Shown piece by piece: positions 26,917 through 35,170 of a stretch of DNA of 64,000 nucleotides (position 1 is its first letter; every line of letters begins with the position of its first letter). This stretch comes from Caulobacter sp. 602-1 (GTDB lineage: Bacteria; Pseudomonadota; Alphaproteobacteria; Caulobacterales; Caulobacteraceae): NCBI RefSeq assembly GCF_003931565.1, contig NZ_RRYI01000001.1, positions 964,976-1,028,975 on the forward strand. The letters run 5' to 3'. Under the pieces are notes generated by a model. The model did not search any database. It had not been told where the DNA came from and saw only the letters and a list, made by a program, of their open reading frames with translations. Made by a program: the position numbers and the translations under genes.

Positions 26917-27372
26917 ATGACCGATCTCAACGTCACCCAGCTGGGCCGCGTCGTCGACGCGCCCGAGAGCCCCGAAGCCGCCACCCTCGAGCGCGTGCCC
27001 AATCCGCAGCACGACGTGTTGTACCTGGCCCGCTTCGTCGCGCCGGAATTCACCTCGCTCTGCCCGGTCACCGGCCAGCCGGACTTCGCCCACCTGGTGA
27101 TCGACTACGCGCCGGGCGATTGGCTGATCGAGAGCAAGTCGCTGAAGCTCTATCTGACCAGCTTCCGCAATCACGGCTCGTTCCACGAGGACTGCACTGT
27201 CAAGGTCGCCCGCAAGATCGTCGAGGTCGCCCAGCCACGCTGGCTGCGCATCGGCGGCTACTGGTACCCGCGCGGCGGCATCCCGATCGACGTCTTCTGG
27301 CAGACGGGCCCGGCGCCGGAAGGCCTGTGGGTCCCTGACCAGGGCGTGGCCCCGTATCGCGGCCGAGGCTGA
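26917..27372 (+). CDS. queF: NADPH-dependent 7-cyano-7-deazaguanine reductase
   Basis: 151 residues, the short unimodular QueF form. The catalytic cysteine C49 lies in [15 protein letters not shown] and the family motif ESKSLKLYL follows near residue 72. It reduces preQ0 to preQ1 in queuosine biosynthesis. Other queuosine genes are not in the window. An intrinsic terminator follows directly. Confidence 0.97.
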   Translation: MTDLNVTQLGRVVDAPESPEAATLERVPNPQHDVLYLARFVAPEFTSLCPVTGQPDFAHLVIDYAPGDWLIESKSLKLYLTSFRNHGSFHEDCTVKVARKIVEVAQPRWLRIGGYWYPRGGIPIDVFWQTGPAPEGLWVPDQGVAPYRGRG

Positions 27373-27378
27373 AAAGGC

Positions 27379-27405
27379 GTCGCCGCGCCTCTGAGGCGCG
27401 GCGAC
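27379..27405 (+). terminator. Intrinsic terminator after queF
   Basis: 12-bp stem GTCGCCGCGCCT / AGGCGCGGCGAC with loop CTG, followed by AGGGGTTTTT. It starts 7 bp after the queF stop. Confidence 0.85.
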
Positions 27406-27624
27406 AGGGGTTTTTGGAGCAACCGCCCCGGACGGGGTTCACCTGTCTGAGGGATTTGGCCAGGGGCGCCTGGCCGAGGCGGTCGCGCCTTCATCGCCCA
27501 GCGGAGAAGCGCTGTCGGGTCTCGTGCGACCGGGCCGCGTGAGCGGGCGGCGGAGCGACGAAAGCGGACGCCGGCGCGCCGGACGCGGGCTGTGCTTTCG
27601 CCACCTTCGGCTACACTGGAAGGC

Positions 27625-28743
27625 ATGACCGCTCCGGACGCCGGCTCAAGATCTTCCCCTCTGTCGCGGCAGGCCGCGATCCTGACCCTGGGCGTCTGGG
27701 GGCTGGACATGCTGCTGTTCGGTTTGCCGTCCCTGGCCGCGGGCAAGCCGCCATTGGCCGGGGTGACAGCCAGCTATGTCCTGTTCGCAGCCCTGGGGCT
27801 GCTGCTGTCGATCCTGGTCTATCGGCGCGCGGGACTGACGACGCGCGAGGACGGGGCGATCCGGTTCGCCGCCCTGGTCCCGACCGTGCTCTGCCTCGCC
27901 GCGGTCATCGCCGTGTTCGACATGGTCGTCGGCGGTCCCGTGCGCGCCATGCTGGATGGCGCCCATCCGACGGGGCGGGCCATCGCGGCCCGCGCGGCCG
28001 GTCAGTTCCTGATGGCCGCCTGGATGTTCGCCTTGCTGGGCGCGCTGTACCTGATGATGATCGCCCTGCGCGTCACCCACGAGCGCGAGCGGCAGCTGGC
28101 CGACGCCCGCGCCCAGGCCCTGGCCGCCGAGGCCCAGGCCAGCGCCGCGCGGCTGGCCGCCCTGCGCTACCAGCTCAATCCGCACTTCCTGTTCAACACC
28201 CTGAACGCCGTTTCGGCCTCGGTGGTCACCGGCCGCAACGACGAGGCCGAGTCGATGCTGGCCCGCCTGGCCGAGTTCCTGCGCCTGACCTTGGCGGCCG
28301 ATCCCCAGGCGATCATCCCGCTCGAGGACGAGCTGGCGACCCTGCAGGCCTATCTGGAGATCGAGAGCGTCCGTTTCCGCGACCGGCTGGGCGTGGCGTT
28401 CTCGTGCCCGAACGAGCTGCTCGGCGCGCTGATCCCCAGCTTCGTGCTGCAGCCGCTTATCGAGAACGCGGTCAAGCACGGCGTCGCCCCCACCAGCCGG
28501 CCCGTGACCATCCGCCTCGAAGCCTCCCGCGACGGCGATGACCTGGTGGTGATCGTCGAGGACGACGGGGAGGCGGCGACCCAGGCGGCGAGCGGCATGG
28601 GCGTGGGCCTGACCAATGTCCGTCAGCGGCTGGAGGTGCTGTACGGCGCGCGCGGCGTCTTGCAGGCGGCTCCGCGAGAGCGCGGGTTCCTGGTGCTGAT
28701 CCGCATCCCGCTGGCGCTGGAAACCCAGGCGAGGGCGGCCTGA
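27625..28743 (+). CDS. LytS/YehU-type membrane sensor histidine kinase
   Basis: 372 residues from the ATG at 27625; an upstream start at 27592 has no support. Four transmembrane helices in the first 150 residues and a short coiled linker (E-R-E-R-Q-L-A-D-A-R-A-Q-A) precede the His_kinase domain. That domain has LRYQLNPHFLFNTLNAVSA and phospho-accepting H187, then an HATPase domain ending with GMGVGLTNVRQRL. Only the membrane sensor is N-terminal; there is no PAS/GAF. TGATG links it to the response regulator gene. Confidence 0.93.
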   Translation: MTAPDAGSRSSPLSRQAAILTLGVWGLDMLLFGLPSLAAGKPPLAGVTASYVLFAALGLLLSILVYRRAGLTTREDGAIRFAALVPTVLCLAAVIAVFDMVVGGPVRAMLDGAHPTGRAIAARAAGQFLMAAWMFALLGALYLMMIALRVTHERERQLADARAQALAAEAQASAARLAALRYQLNPHFLFNTLNAVSASVVTGRNDEAESMLARLAEFLRLTLAADPQAIIPLEDELATLQAYLEIESVRFRDRLGVAFSCPNELLGALIPSFVLQPLIENAVKHGVAPTSRPVTIRLEASRDGDDLVVIVEDDGEAATQAASGMGVGLTNVRQRLEVLYGARGVLQAAPRERGFLVLIRIPLALETQARAA

Positions 28744-29501
28744 TGCGGCTGAAGGTCCTGCTGGTCGACGACGAGCCCGCCGCCCTGGAGCGGCTGACGG
28801 CCCTGTTCGATCAGATCCCCGATGTCGAACTGGTCGGCGTGGCCCGCAATGGTCGCGAGGCGGCGCAAGCCATCGCCGACCTGTCGCCCGATCTCGTGAT
28901 GCTCGACATCCAGATGCCCGAGCTGAGCGGTCTGGCCCTGGCGTCCGAACTGCCGGCCGAGCACAGGCCCGAGATCGTCTTCGTCACCGCTTTCGAGGTC
29001 TATGCCGCCGACGCCTTCGCGGTGGAGGCCGCCGACTATCTGCTCAAGCCCGTGCGCTTCGATCGCCTGCGCCAAGCCGTCGAGCGGGCCCGCCGCCGCC
29101 GCACCTTGCAGAAGGTCTACGAGCGGGCCGAGGCGGCGACCGCGCCGGTGCGCGAGACCGACCTCGATGGCATCTGGGTGGCCACCCGCAACGGCCATGT
29201 CCGCGTGGCGGTCGGCGAGATCGACTGGATCGAGGCGGCCAAGGACTATGTCCTTCTGCACACCGCCACCCGCAGTCACATCCACCGGATCACCATGAAC
29301 GCCCTGGAGCAGGGGCTGGACCGTAATAGGATGATCCGCGTCCACCGCTCGGCCTTCGTCAGCCCTGACCGCGTCGAGGCGGTCAATCGCCTGGGCAAGG
29401 GGCTGATCGCGCTGGTGCTGCGAGACGGCGTCGCCGTGCCGGTGGGGCCGACCTATGTGAAGGCGGTCCAGGCCCGGCTGGGTCTGGCGGTCGAGGCCTA
29501 G
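28743..29501 (+). CDS. LytTR-family response regulator
   Basis: 252 residues. Receiver domain 1-118 with DDE near residue 10, phospho-acceptor D55 in VMLDIQMPE and K near 105. The LytTR DNA-binding domain (about 145-250) begins G-I-W-V-A-T-R-N-G-H-V-R-V and contains IDWIEAAKDYVLLHT and MIRVHRSAFVS. Encoded 1 bp overlapping with the kinase gene, so this is a complete two-component pair. Target genes unknown. Confidence 0.95.
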   Translation: MRLKVLLVDDEPAALERLTALFDQIPDVELVGVARNGREAAQAIADLSPDLVMLDIQMPELSGLALASELPAEHRPEIVFVTAFEVYAADAFAVEAADYLLKPVRFDRLRQAVERARRRRTLQKVYERAEAATAPVRETDLDGIWVATRNGHVRVAVGEIDWIEAAKDYVLLHTATRSHIHRITMNALEQGLDRNRMIRVHRSAFVSPDRVEAVNRLGKGLIALVLRDGVAVPVGPTYVKAVQARLGLAVEA

Positions 29502-29788
29502 CCCTTCGCCAGCCGCCGCCGGTTGGCGCGCACCTTCTTGCGCAGATGCGCCAGCGAACCCGCCGCGATGGCGGGCCCGGACGCGCCCAACTGGCCGGTC
29601 ATGGCCAGCATCGGCAAGGTCATGCTGGTGGCGAGCTTCTCGCCGACCATCAGCTGGGCCTCGGCCTGGGCCGCCGCCCCGCCGGCGGCGAGCTTCATCA
29701 TGCGCAGGCCGATCACGGTCGAGGCTTCCAGCCCCAAAGACCAGGAATCGAAGGCCAGGCTCGTCCAGGGGTCTTTACGCTTGGCCAT
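29498..29788 (-). CDS. Small basic alpha-helical protein, function unknown
   Basis: 96 residues. Mostly helical: W-T-S-L-A-F-D-S-W-S-L-G-L-E-A-S-T-V-I-G-L-R near the start, an Ala/Gly-rich centre, and a Lys/Arg tail (H-L-R-K-K-V-R-A-N-R-R-R-L-A-K-G). Similar small conserved proteins occur across Rhizobiales/Caulobacterales. Its stop overlaps the response regulator stop (CTAG). No function assigned. Confidence 0.7.
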   Translation of the reverse strand: MAKRKDPWTSLAFDSWSLGLEASTVIGLRMMKLAAGGAAAQAEAQLMVGEKLATSMTLPMLAMTGQLGASGPAIAAGSLAHLRKKVRANRRRLAKG

Positions 29789-29824
29789 GGGGTGTCCTCG
29801 TTGTGCTGAAGGAACGCGGCGAGC

Positions 29825-30442
29825 CTAACTAGGGCTCCACTCCGTCGTGATCGCCGCCACGTCGGGGCGCACGCGCTCCTGCGGCTGCTCGGTCGACGTG
29901 CCGAGATAGAGGTAGCCGGCGACCTGCTCGCCCTCGGCCAAACCTAGGATCGCCGTGGCGCGCGGGTCGTAGCTGTACCAGTCGGTGATCCAGTTGGCGC
30001 CCCAGCCCAGGGCTGACGCGGCCAACAGCAACTGATGACAGACCGCCGAGGCGCTCTGGCGCTGCTCCCACTCGGGGATCTCACCCGGGATGAAGCGCGA
30101 GACGACGGCCACCGCGACCGGCGGACGGGTCAGCTTGCGCAGGGCGGCGTTGGCCTTGACCGGATTGGCCTGGCTGTCGGCCAGCTGGGTGATCCGTTCG
30201 GCGAAGGCGTCCTTCGCCGCGCCCTTCAGGATCACGAACCGCCAGGGGGCCAGCTTGCCGTGGTCGGGCACCCGCGCGGCGACGCGCAGCAGATCGGCCA
30301 GCTGGGCGTCGTCCGGTCCCGGGGCGGCAAGACTCATGGCCGAGGCCGAGCGGCGCCTGGCCAGGAAGGCGACGACTTCGGGCGACGCCTCGATCGGCAG
30401 CGTTTCGGCGAATTGCGGCGCGGGGGGAACTGAAGCGGCCAA
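29825..30442 (-). CDS. Nitroreductase-family flavoprotein
   Basis: 205 residues from a TTG at 30442 that has GGAGAA at good distance; an ATG at 30475 would add eleven residues and overlap that ribosome site. Typical nitroreductase blocks: R-R-R-S-A-S-A (FMN-binding start), PDHGKLAPWRFVILKG, Q-R-Q-S-A-S-A-V-C-H-Q-L-L-L-A-A-S-A-L-G-W-G-A-N-W and a C-terminal G-Y-L-Y-L-G-T. It resembles the YdjA subgroup. FMN- and NAD(P)H-dependent reduction of a small nitro or quinone compound is likely. Divergent from the NUDIX gene. Confidence 0.9.
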   Translation of the reverse strand: MAASVPPAPQFAETLPIEASPEVVAFLARRRSASAMSLAAPGPDDAQLADLLRVAARVPDHGKLAPWRFVILKGAAKDAFAERITQLADSQANPVKANAALRKLTRPPVAVAVVSRFIPGEIPEWEQRQSASAVCHQLLLAASALGWGANWITDWYSYDPRATAILGLAEGEQVAGYLYLGTSTEQPQERVRPDVAAITTEWSPS

Positions 30443-30516
30443 GACGATTTCTCCGAAACGATATAAGCCGCACACCTATGGCCGCGGCGCGGCCGCCACA
30501 AGTCGCGTGAGCCGCC

Positions 30517-31125
30517 ATGTCCGAAAAGCCCGCCTGGCTGAAGCCGCACGGAAAGCCCTGGGGCGTCTCGTCCCGTCAAGTCGTGTACGACAACCCGTGG
30601 ATCACCCTGACCGAGTATCAGGCCATAGCCCCGACGGGCCGGCCGGCGCTGTACGGCAAGGTGGGTTTCAAGAACCAGGCGATCGGCGTCGTGCCGCTGC
30701 ACGCGGACGGCACGGTGACTCTGGTCGGCCAGAACCGCTTCTCGCTGGCCAACTACAGTTGGGAGCTTCCCGAGGGCGGCGCGCCGCTGGACGAGGATCC
30801 GCTGGACGGCGCCAAGCGCGAACTGGCCGAGGAGGTGGGTCTCCAGGCCGCCGACTGGCGCCAGATCCTGCGGATGGAGCTTTCCAACTCGGTCACCGAC
30901 GAAATCGCCTACGGCTTTCTGGCCATGGATCTGACCGCTACGGAAACCGCGCCGGACGAGACCGAGGACCTGGCTGTCGCCCGCGTGCCGTTCCAGGAAG
31001 CGCTGGACGCGGCGACCGCCGGCCACATGCCCGACGCAATTACGGTGGCGTTACTGCTGCGGACGCACCATATGGCCGTCCGAGGGGAACTGCCGGCCGA
31101 GTTGGCGGCTCTCATCTTGGCGTAG
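30517..31125 (+). CDS. NUDIX hydrolase, ADP-ribose pyrophosphatase-like
   Basis: 202 residues. The Nudix box fits GX5EX7REUXEEXGU exactly at residues 87-109, with E93, R101, E102, E105, E106 and G108. The N-terminal beta domain (Y-D-N-P-W-I-T-L-T-E-Y) fits ADP-ribose/sugar-nucleotide pyrophosphatases. It hydrolyses a nucleoside diphosphate linked to a moiety X, in the cytoplasm. Monocistronic; followed by cysE behind its own regulatory hairpin. Confidence 0.92.
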   Translation: MSEKPAWLKPHGKPWGVSSRQVVYDNPWITLTEYQAIAPTGRPALYGKVGFKNQAIGVVPLHADGTVTLVGQNRFSLANYSWELPEGGAPLDEDPLDGAKRELAEEVGLQAADWRQILRMELSNSVTDEIAYGFLAMDLTATETAPDETEDLAVARVPFQEALDAATAGHMPDAITVALLLRTHHMAVRGELPAELAALILA

Positions 31126-31146
31126 CCGGCTTTCATCGGCTGGTTC

Positions 31147-31169
31147 GAGCATTTTTCAAAAAAATGCTC
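31147..31169. promoter_or_regulatory. AT-rich inverted repeat in the cysE leader
   Basis: Arms GAGCATTTTT (31147-31156) and AAAAATGCTC (31160-31169) around CAA. Located 34-56 bp before the cysE start and 21 bp after the NUDIX stop. There is no T-run after it, so it is not a normal terminator. It looks like a repressor site overlapping the cysE promoter. Confidence 0.5.
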
Positions 31170-31202
31170 TATGAGTATAGCCTGCTGGGAAGGGAGAGCC
31201 CG

Positions 31203-32036
31203 ATGGCCAAGCCTCTGGAAGTCGTGACGGCGGAGACGGAAACCCCCGTCTGGATCGCCCTGCGCAACCAGGCCGAACATGCCGCCAAGGCCGAGCCGGC
31301 CCTGGCCTCGCTGCTGAACGCGGTGATCCTGAGCCATGACAATCTGGCCGACGCCCTGACCTTTCAGCTGGCGCGCAAGCTGGGCGACCAGGAGATGCGG
31401 GCGATGACGGCGCGCGAGTTCGCCGCCGACGCGTTCAAGAGCGATCCCTCGATCGTCGAGGCGGCGGAGGCCGACCTGAAGGCGGTGTTCGAGCGCGATC
31501 CCGCCTGCAAGGGCTATGTCCAGCCGTTCCTGTTCTTCAAAGGCTTCCTGGCCCTGCAGACTCACCGCGTGTCGCACTGGCTGTGGACCGAGGGCCGCGA
31601 GACCCTGGCCTTCTATCTGCAGAGCCGGTCCAGCGAAGTCTTCCAGGTCGACATCAATCCCGCCGCCAGGATCGGCAAGGGCGTGTTCATCGACCACGGC
31701 ACGGGCATCGTCATCGGCGAGACCGCCGTGGTGGGCGATGATGTCTCGATGCTGCACGGCGTGACCCTGGGCGGCACCGGCGCCGACCGCGGCGACCGAC
31801 ACCCCAAGATCGGCAACGGCGTCCTGCTGGGCGCGGGGGCCAAGGTGCTGGGCAACATCACCGTCGGCGACTACGCCAAGATCGCCTCGGGCTCGGTGGT
31901 GCTGCGGGCCGTGCCCGCTCACTGCACGGCGGCGGGCGTGCCCGCGCGCCTGGTCAACTGCCCGACCTGCGAGGAGCCGGCCCGGACCATGGACCATACC
32001 CTGGCCGAGACCGTCTACAACGGCTCCGACATCTGA
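31203..32036 (+). CDS. cysE: Serine O-acetyltransferase
   Basis: 277 residues from the ATG at 31203 (GGGAGAG just upstream). N-terminal helical domain, then left-handed beta-helix hexapeptide repeats (residues about 150-240): VDINPAARIGKGVFIDHGTGIVIGETAVVGDDVSMLHGVTLGG and G-D-R-H-P-K-I-G-N-G-V-L-L-G-A-G. It makes O-acetylserine from serine and acetyl-CoA, the precursor of cysteine. Followed by the glutaminyl cyclase gene 8 bp downstream. Confidence 0.97.
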   Translation: MAKPLEVVTAETETPVWIALRNQAEHAAKAEPALASLLNAVILSHDNLADALTFQLARKLGDQEMRAMTAREFAADAFKSDPSIVEAAEADLKAVFERDPACKGYVQPFLFFKGFLALQTHRVSHWLWTEGRETLAFYLQSRSSEVFQVDINPAARIGKGVFIDHGTGIVIGETAVVGDDVSMLHGVTLGGTGADRGDRHPKIGNGVLLGAGAKVLGNITVGDYAKIASGSVVLRAVPAHCTAAGVPARLVNCPTCEEPARTMDHTLAETVYNGSDI

Positions 32037-32044
32037 TCGCGCGG

Positions 32045-32827
32045 ATGCCCATGGGCGCTTTGCTTCGCGGCCTGGTTGGGCTGATCCTGTCGTCCGTGCT
32101 CGTGACCAGCGCCCTGGCCGCGACCGCGCCGGTCGGCGGCTACACCGTCGTGAAGGCCTATCCGCACGACACCGCCGCCTTCACCGAGGGCCTGTTCTAT
32201 CGCGACGGCTTCATCTTCGAGAGCACGGGCCTGAAGGGCCGCTCGTTCATCCGCAAGTGGAATCTTGAGACCGGCGTCTCCGAGCAGGAGCGCATCGTCG
32301 ACAGCCGCTATTTCGGCGAGGGCGTCGTCGACTGGAAGAACAGGCTCTACGCGCTGACCTGGACCGACGAGATCGGGATCATCTACGACATCGACAGCTT
32401 CGAGCGGATCGGCGAGTTCAGCTATCCGGGCGAGGGCTGGGCCCTGACCCGCGACGACAAGCGGATCATGATGAGCGACGGCACCTCGTTCATCCGCTTC
32501 CTGGACCCTGAAACCCTGAAAGAAACGGGGCGTATCGAGGTCACCGACCACGGCGTGCCGGTGCGCAACCTCAATGAACTGGAATGGGTGAAGGGCGAGC
32601 TGCTGGCCAATGTCTGGCAGACCACGCGCATCGCCCGCATCGACATCAAGACCGGCAATGTCGTCGGCTGGATCGAGCTGGCGGGCCTGCTGAAGGACGC
32701 CGGCGTCACCGGGACCCAGGACGACGTGCTGAACGGCATAGCCTATGACGCCGTCAGCGACCGATTGTTCGTCACCGGCAAGCTGTGGCCCAAGCTCTAC
32801 GAAATAAAACTCGCGCCGGCGAATTAG
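32045..32827 (+). CDS. Glutaminyl-peptide cyclotransferase, exported
   Basis: 260 residues (258 from the second Met). Signal peptide ends A-L-A-A. The mature sequence is a five-bladed propeller of the plant/bacterial glutaminyl-cyclase family (PF05096): YPHDTAAFTEGLFYRDGFIFESTGLKG, WTDEIGIIYD, GEGWALTRDDKRIMMSDG, LNELEWVKGELLANVWQT and DDVLNGIAYD. It converts N-terminal glutamine to pyroglutamate on secreted peptides. Predicted periplasmic. Close spacing suggests it is co-transcribed with cysE. Confidence 0.93.
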   Translation: MPMGALLRGLVGLILSSVLVTSALAATAPVGGYTVVKAYPHDTAAFTEGLFYRDGFIFESTGLKGRSFIRKWNLETGVSEQERIVDSRYFGEGVVDWKNRLYALTWTDEIGIIYDIDSFERIGEFSYPGEGWALTRDDKRIMMSDGTSFIRFLDPETLKETGRIEVTDHGVPVRNLNELEWVKGELLANVWQTTRIARIDIKTGNVVGWIELAGLLKDAGVTGTQDDVLNGIAYDAVSDRLFVTGKLWPKLYEIKLAPAN

Positions 32828-32865
32828 CGGGCGGAACCACGTTCAGGGACTGGCGTTTATCTCAC

Positions 32866-32936
32866 GTCCGCCCCTCTACGCCCCCCCGACCTAGTGGGCG
32901 GACCTGGGCCCTGGCAGCGTAACGCGCCGGGGCCCA
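32866..32936. ncRNA. Structured intergenic region, candidate small RNA or 3' UTR element
   Basis: Two adjacent stable hairpins: GTCCGCCC (32866-32873) with GGGCGGAC (32896-32903), then TGGGCCC-T-GG (32905-32914) with CC-G-GGGCCCA (32927-32936). No T-run follows on either strand and no coding frame was supported. It could be a structured RNA or the 3' end of the upstream mRNA; strand unresolved. I could not match it to SRP RNA, 6S or RNase P. Confidence 0.35.
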
Positions 32937-32966
32937 ACCCCTATCTGGGACATGGTTTCTTGTTGA

Positions 32967-33128
32967 TCAGCCCTGCTTGGCGCAGGCGACGAGGGCGGGC
33001 TTCTTCAGTGAGATTTGATCGACTCCCGACGGTCGCTTAGCCGTGAACCCATAGATCACGGCGGTCCAGATCGCCATCAGGGCCAAAACCTGGGGTAGGG
33101 TGATGCGTTGCGGAGCTGCGGCGGGCAT
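32967..33128 (-). CDS. Putative small membrane protein, 53 residues
   Basis: A complete ATG-to-TGA frame on the minus strand. One transmembrane helix at about 12-28 (V-L-A-L-M-A-I-W-T-A-V-I-Y-G-F) is followed by a charged tail. No recognised family. It is divergent from the LysR gene, with 73 bp between starts. Without homologs this is only a plausible gene. Confidence 0.45.
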   Translation of the reverse strand: MPAAAPQRITLPQVLALMAIWTAVIYGFTAKRPSGVDQISLKKPALVACAKQG

Positions 33129-33201
33129 GCGCGCGACTATCCATCGGTTGCGCGGCCTGGGATAACGACTTATCCGTCGGCCTTCTGTGAGGTTTAATCA
33201 C

Positions 33202-34167
33202 ATGGCCCGCCGACAGCTGCCCTCGCTCAACGCCCTGCGCGCCTTCGAGGCGTTCGGCCGCCATGGGCGCATGACCCTGGCCGCCGATGAGCTGTGCGTG
33301 ACTCACGGCGCGGTCAGCCGCCAGATTCGCCAATTGGAAGAGCATCTGGGCGTCGCCCTGACCGAAGGCCCGCGCACCCGCCTGCGCATGACCCAGGCCG
33401 GGCTGAGGCTGGCCCAGGCCCTGTCGCCGGCCTTCGACCAGATCGAGGCCGCCGTACCTCGCCCGGAGCCGGTGGGACCCCAGCCCCTGGTGGTCTCCTG
33501 CCTGCCCACCTTCGCCATGAAGTGGCTGATCCCGCGGCTGCCCGGCTTCCAGGCGGCGCATCCGGACATCCCGGTCCGAGTCGCGGAGTCCAACGGGCCG
33601 TTCGACTTCAAGGGCGATGGCGTCGATCTGGCCATTCGCATGCGCTCGCCCGACACTGTGGTGACCTACGACGCGGTGGTGACGCCGTTCATGGAGCACT
33701 TCCATGGGCCAGTGATGGCGCCGGAACTGGCCAAGACGCCGATGACTCTGGAGCAGGTCTGCGCCCTGCCGCGCCTGTTGACCCGCACCTTCCCGGAAAG
33801 CTGGTCGGACTGGGCGCGCAATTTAGAGGTCGCCGACCTGCCGCCGCCCGTCAGCGAGCAGGAGTTCGATCACTATTTCTACATGCTGGAAGCCGCCGCC
33901 GCCGGCATGGGCGTGGCTATCGGGCCGTGGGCCTTCGTGCAGCGCGATCTGGCCAGCGGACGCCTCGTGGCGCCGCTCGGTTTCACCCCCGGCCGGGCCA
34001 AGATCGTGGCCGTCACGCCGCCCGATGGAGCCACCGACGAGGCCGTCCTTTTTCGCGACTGGCTGCTGTCCGAAGGAGCGTCCACACCTCATCCGCCGGA
34101 AGCGCTTGCGCCCCACGCCCCGGACGCTAGTTTCGCCCCGACAACGCGCTCCCGGGCGCACAGCTAG
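33202..34167 (+). CDS. LysR-type transcriptional regulator (GcvA-like)
   Basis: 321 residues from the ATG at 33202 (a GTG at 33187 is possible). HTH at residues about 3-62: R-R-Q-L-P-S-L-N-A-L-R-A-F-E-A-F, then LAADELCVTHGAVSRQIRQLEEHLG. The co-inducer-binding domain begins near 90 (P-L-V-V-S-C-L-P-T-F-A-M-K-W-L-I-P-R-L-P) in the style of GcvA. The target is probably a divergent or nearby operon; ligand unknown. The C-terminal 20 residues are Pro/Ser/Thr rich. Confidence 0.93.
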   Translation: MARRQLPSLNALRAFEAFGRHGRMTLAADELCVTHGAVSRQIRQLEEHLGVALTEGPRTRLRMTQAGLRLAQALSPAFDQIEAAVPRPEPVGPQPLVVSCLPTFAMKWLIPRLPGFQAAHPDIPVRVAESNGPFDFKGDGVDLAIRMRSPDTVVTYDAVVTPFMEHFHGPVMAPELAKTPMTLEQVCALPRLLTRTFPESWSDWARNLEVADLPPPVSEQEFDHYFYMLEAAAAGMGVAIGPWAFVQRDLASGRLVAPLGFTPGRAKIVAVTPPDGATDEAVLFRDWLLSEGASTPHPPEALAPHAPDASFAPTTRSRAHS

Positions 34168-34182
34168 AACAAGAGGCCCCCC

Positions 34183-34389
34183 GTGGACGCCAACGACATC
34201 GCCAAGCTCGAAAAGCACCTGAAGCGCACCTTCGGCAACCCGCACATCGCCGTGAAGCCGCGCCCCAAGCAGAAGGACTCGGCCGAGGTCGAAGTCGCTG
34301 GCGAGTTCATCGGCGTGCTCTTCCAGGACGAGGACGAGGACGGCTCGTTCATGTTCGAAATGGCCATCCTGGCCGAAGACCTGGACTAA
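34183..34389 (+). CDS. DUF3126 family protein
   Basis: 68 residues from a GTG. Matches the small alphaproteobacterial DUF3126 family: D-A-N-D-I-A-K-L-E-K-H-L-K-R-T-F-G-N, A-E-V-E-V-A-G-E-F-I-G-V-L-F-Q-D-E-D-E-D-G and F-E-M-A-I-L. Function unknown; conserved, cytoplasmic and acidic. Confidence 0.88.
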   Translation: MDANDIAKLEKHLKRTFGNPHIAVKPRPKQKDSAEVEVAGEFIGVLFQDEDEDGSFMFEMAILAEDLD

Positions 34390-34474
34390 GCCTCTCTGGC
34401 CGCCGCGCGCCTCTGGCCAGAGCTGCCTTGGGGCCGCGCGGCGGATCGTCCTGTTGTCGCGCTTGAATGGACGC

Positions 34475-35170
34475 ATGACCGCCAACGTCCTCGCCCATGT
34501 CCTGGATCGCCCCGTCGTCTCCACCCTGACCGGCCGCCAGAAGCATCTGGCCGTCCAGCGCGGCGGCGCGATCCGGATGCATCCCGACTTCGGCCTGTTC
34601 GCCGGCACGCTGGACGACAGCCCCGAAAGTCTGGCCGACCTGGGCGCGCTCGTCCGCGAGATGGGGACCGTCGGCCTCGTTGAACCGACCACGCCATCGC
34701 CGCCGCCCGGGACGCGGATCGTCTCCAGCGCGCCGTGCCTGCAGATGGTCGCCGAGCGCGTCGCGCCGGCATGGGATGTGGACTTCGACATGCTGCCGCT
34801 GGGCGACGCCGACGCCGCCGAGATGCTGGCCCTGGCCACCCTGACCAAGCCCGGCCCGTTCTTCTCGCGCACCCATCAGCTGGGCGACTTCATCGGGGTG
34901 CGGGTTGACGGGCAGTTGGTCGCCATGGCCGGCCAGCGGATGCGGCCCGACGGCTATACCGAGGCCAGCGGCGTGTGCGTCCATCCCGACCATCGCGGCA
35001 AGGGCTACGCCGCGCGCCTGCTGCGCGAGGTGACGGCCACGATCCTGGCGACGGGAGAGAAGGCCTTCCTGCACAGCTACGCCGATAACGCCACGGCTAT
35101 CGGGCTCTATGAGTCGCTGGGCTATCGGGGGCGGGCCGAGGTGATGTTCACGATCCTGGCGGCGGCCTAA
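34475..35170 (+). CDS. GNAT-family N-acetyltransferase
   Basis: 231 residues from the ATG at 34475; an upstream TTG at 34454 adds seven. The acetyl-CoA motif is at the C-terminal half: V-C-V-H-P-D-H-R-G-K-G-Y-A-A-R-L-L, then A-F-L-H-S-Y-A-D-N-A-T-A-I-G-L-Y-E-S-L-G-Y. This is the FR47-like GNAT subgroup. The N-terminal half is a degenerate GNAT fold. Substrate unknown. Its TAA stop overlaps the GST stop on the other strand. Confidence 0.9.
   Translation: MTANVLAHVLDRPVVSTLTGRQKHLAVQRGGAIRMHPDFGLFAGTLDDSPESLADLGALVREMGTVGLVEPTTPSPPPGTRIVSSAPCLQMVAERVAPAWDVDFDMLPLGDADAAEMLALATLTKPGPFFSRTHQLGDFIGVRVDGQLVAMAGQRMRPDGYTEASGVCVHPDHRGKGYAARLLREVTATILATGEKAFLHSYADNATAIGLYESLGYRGRAEVMFTILAAA

Noticed and set aside
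32828..33200. SRP RNA, 6S RNA or RNase P RNA
   Set aside because: Conserved cores of these RNAs (for example GGAAGGAAGCAGCC of SRP RNA) are absent.
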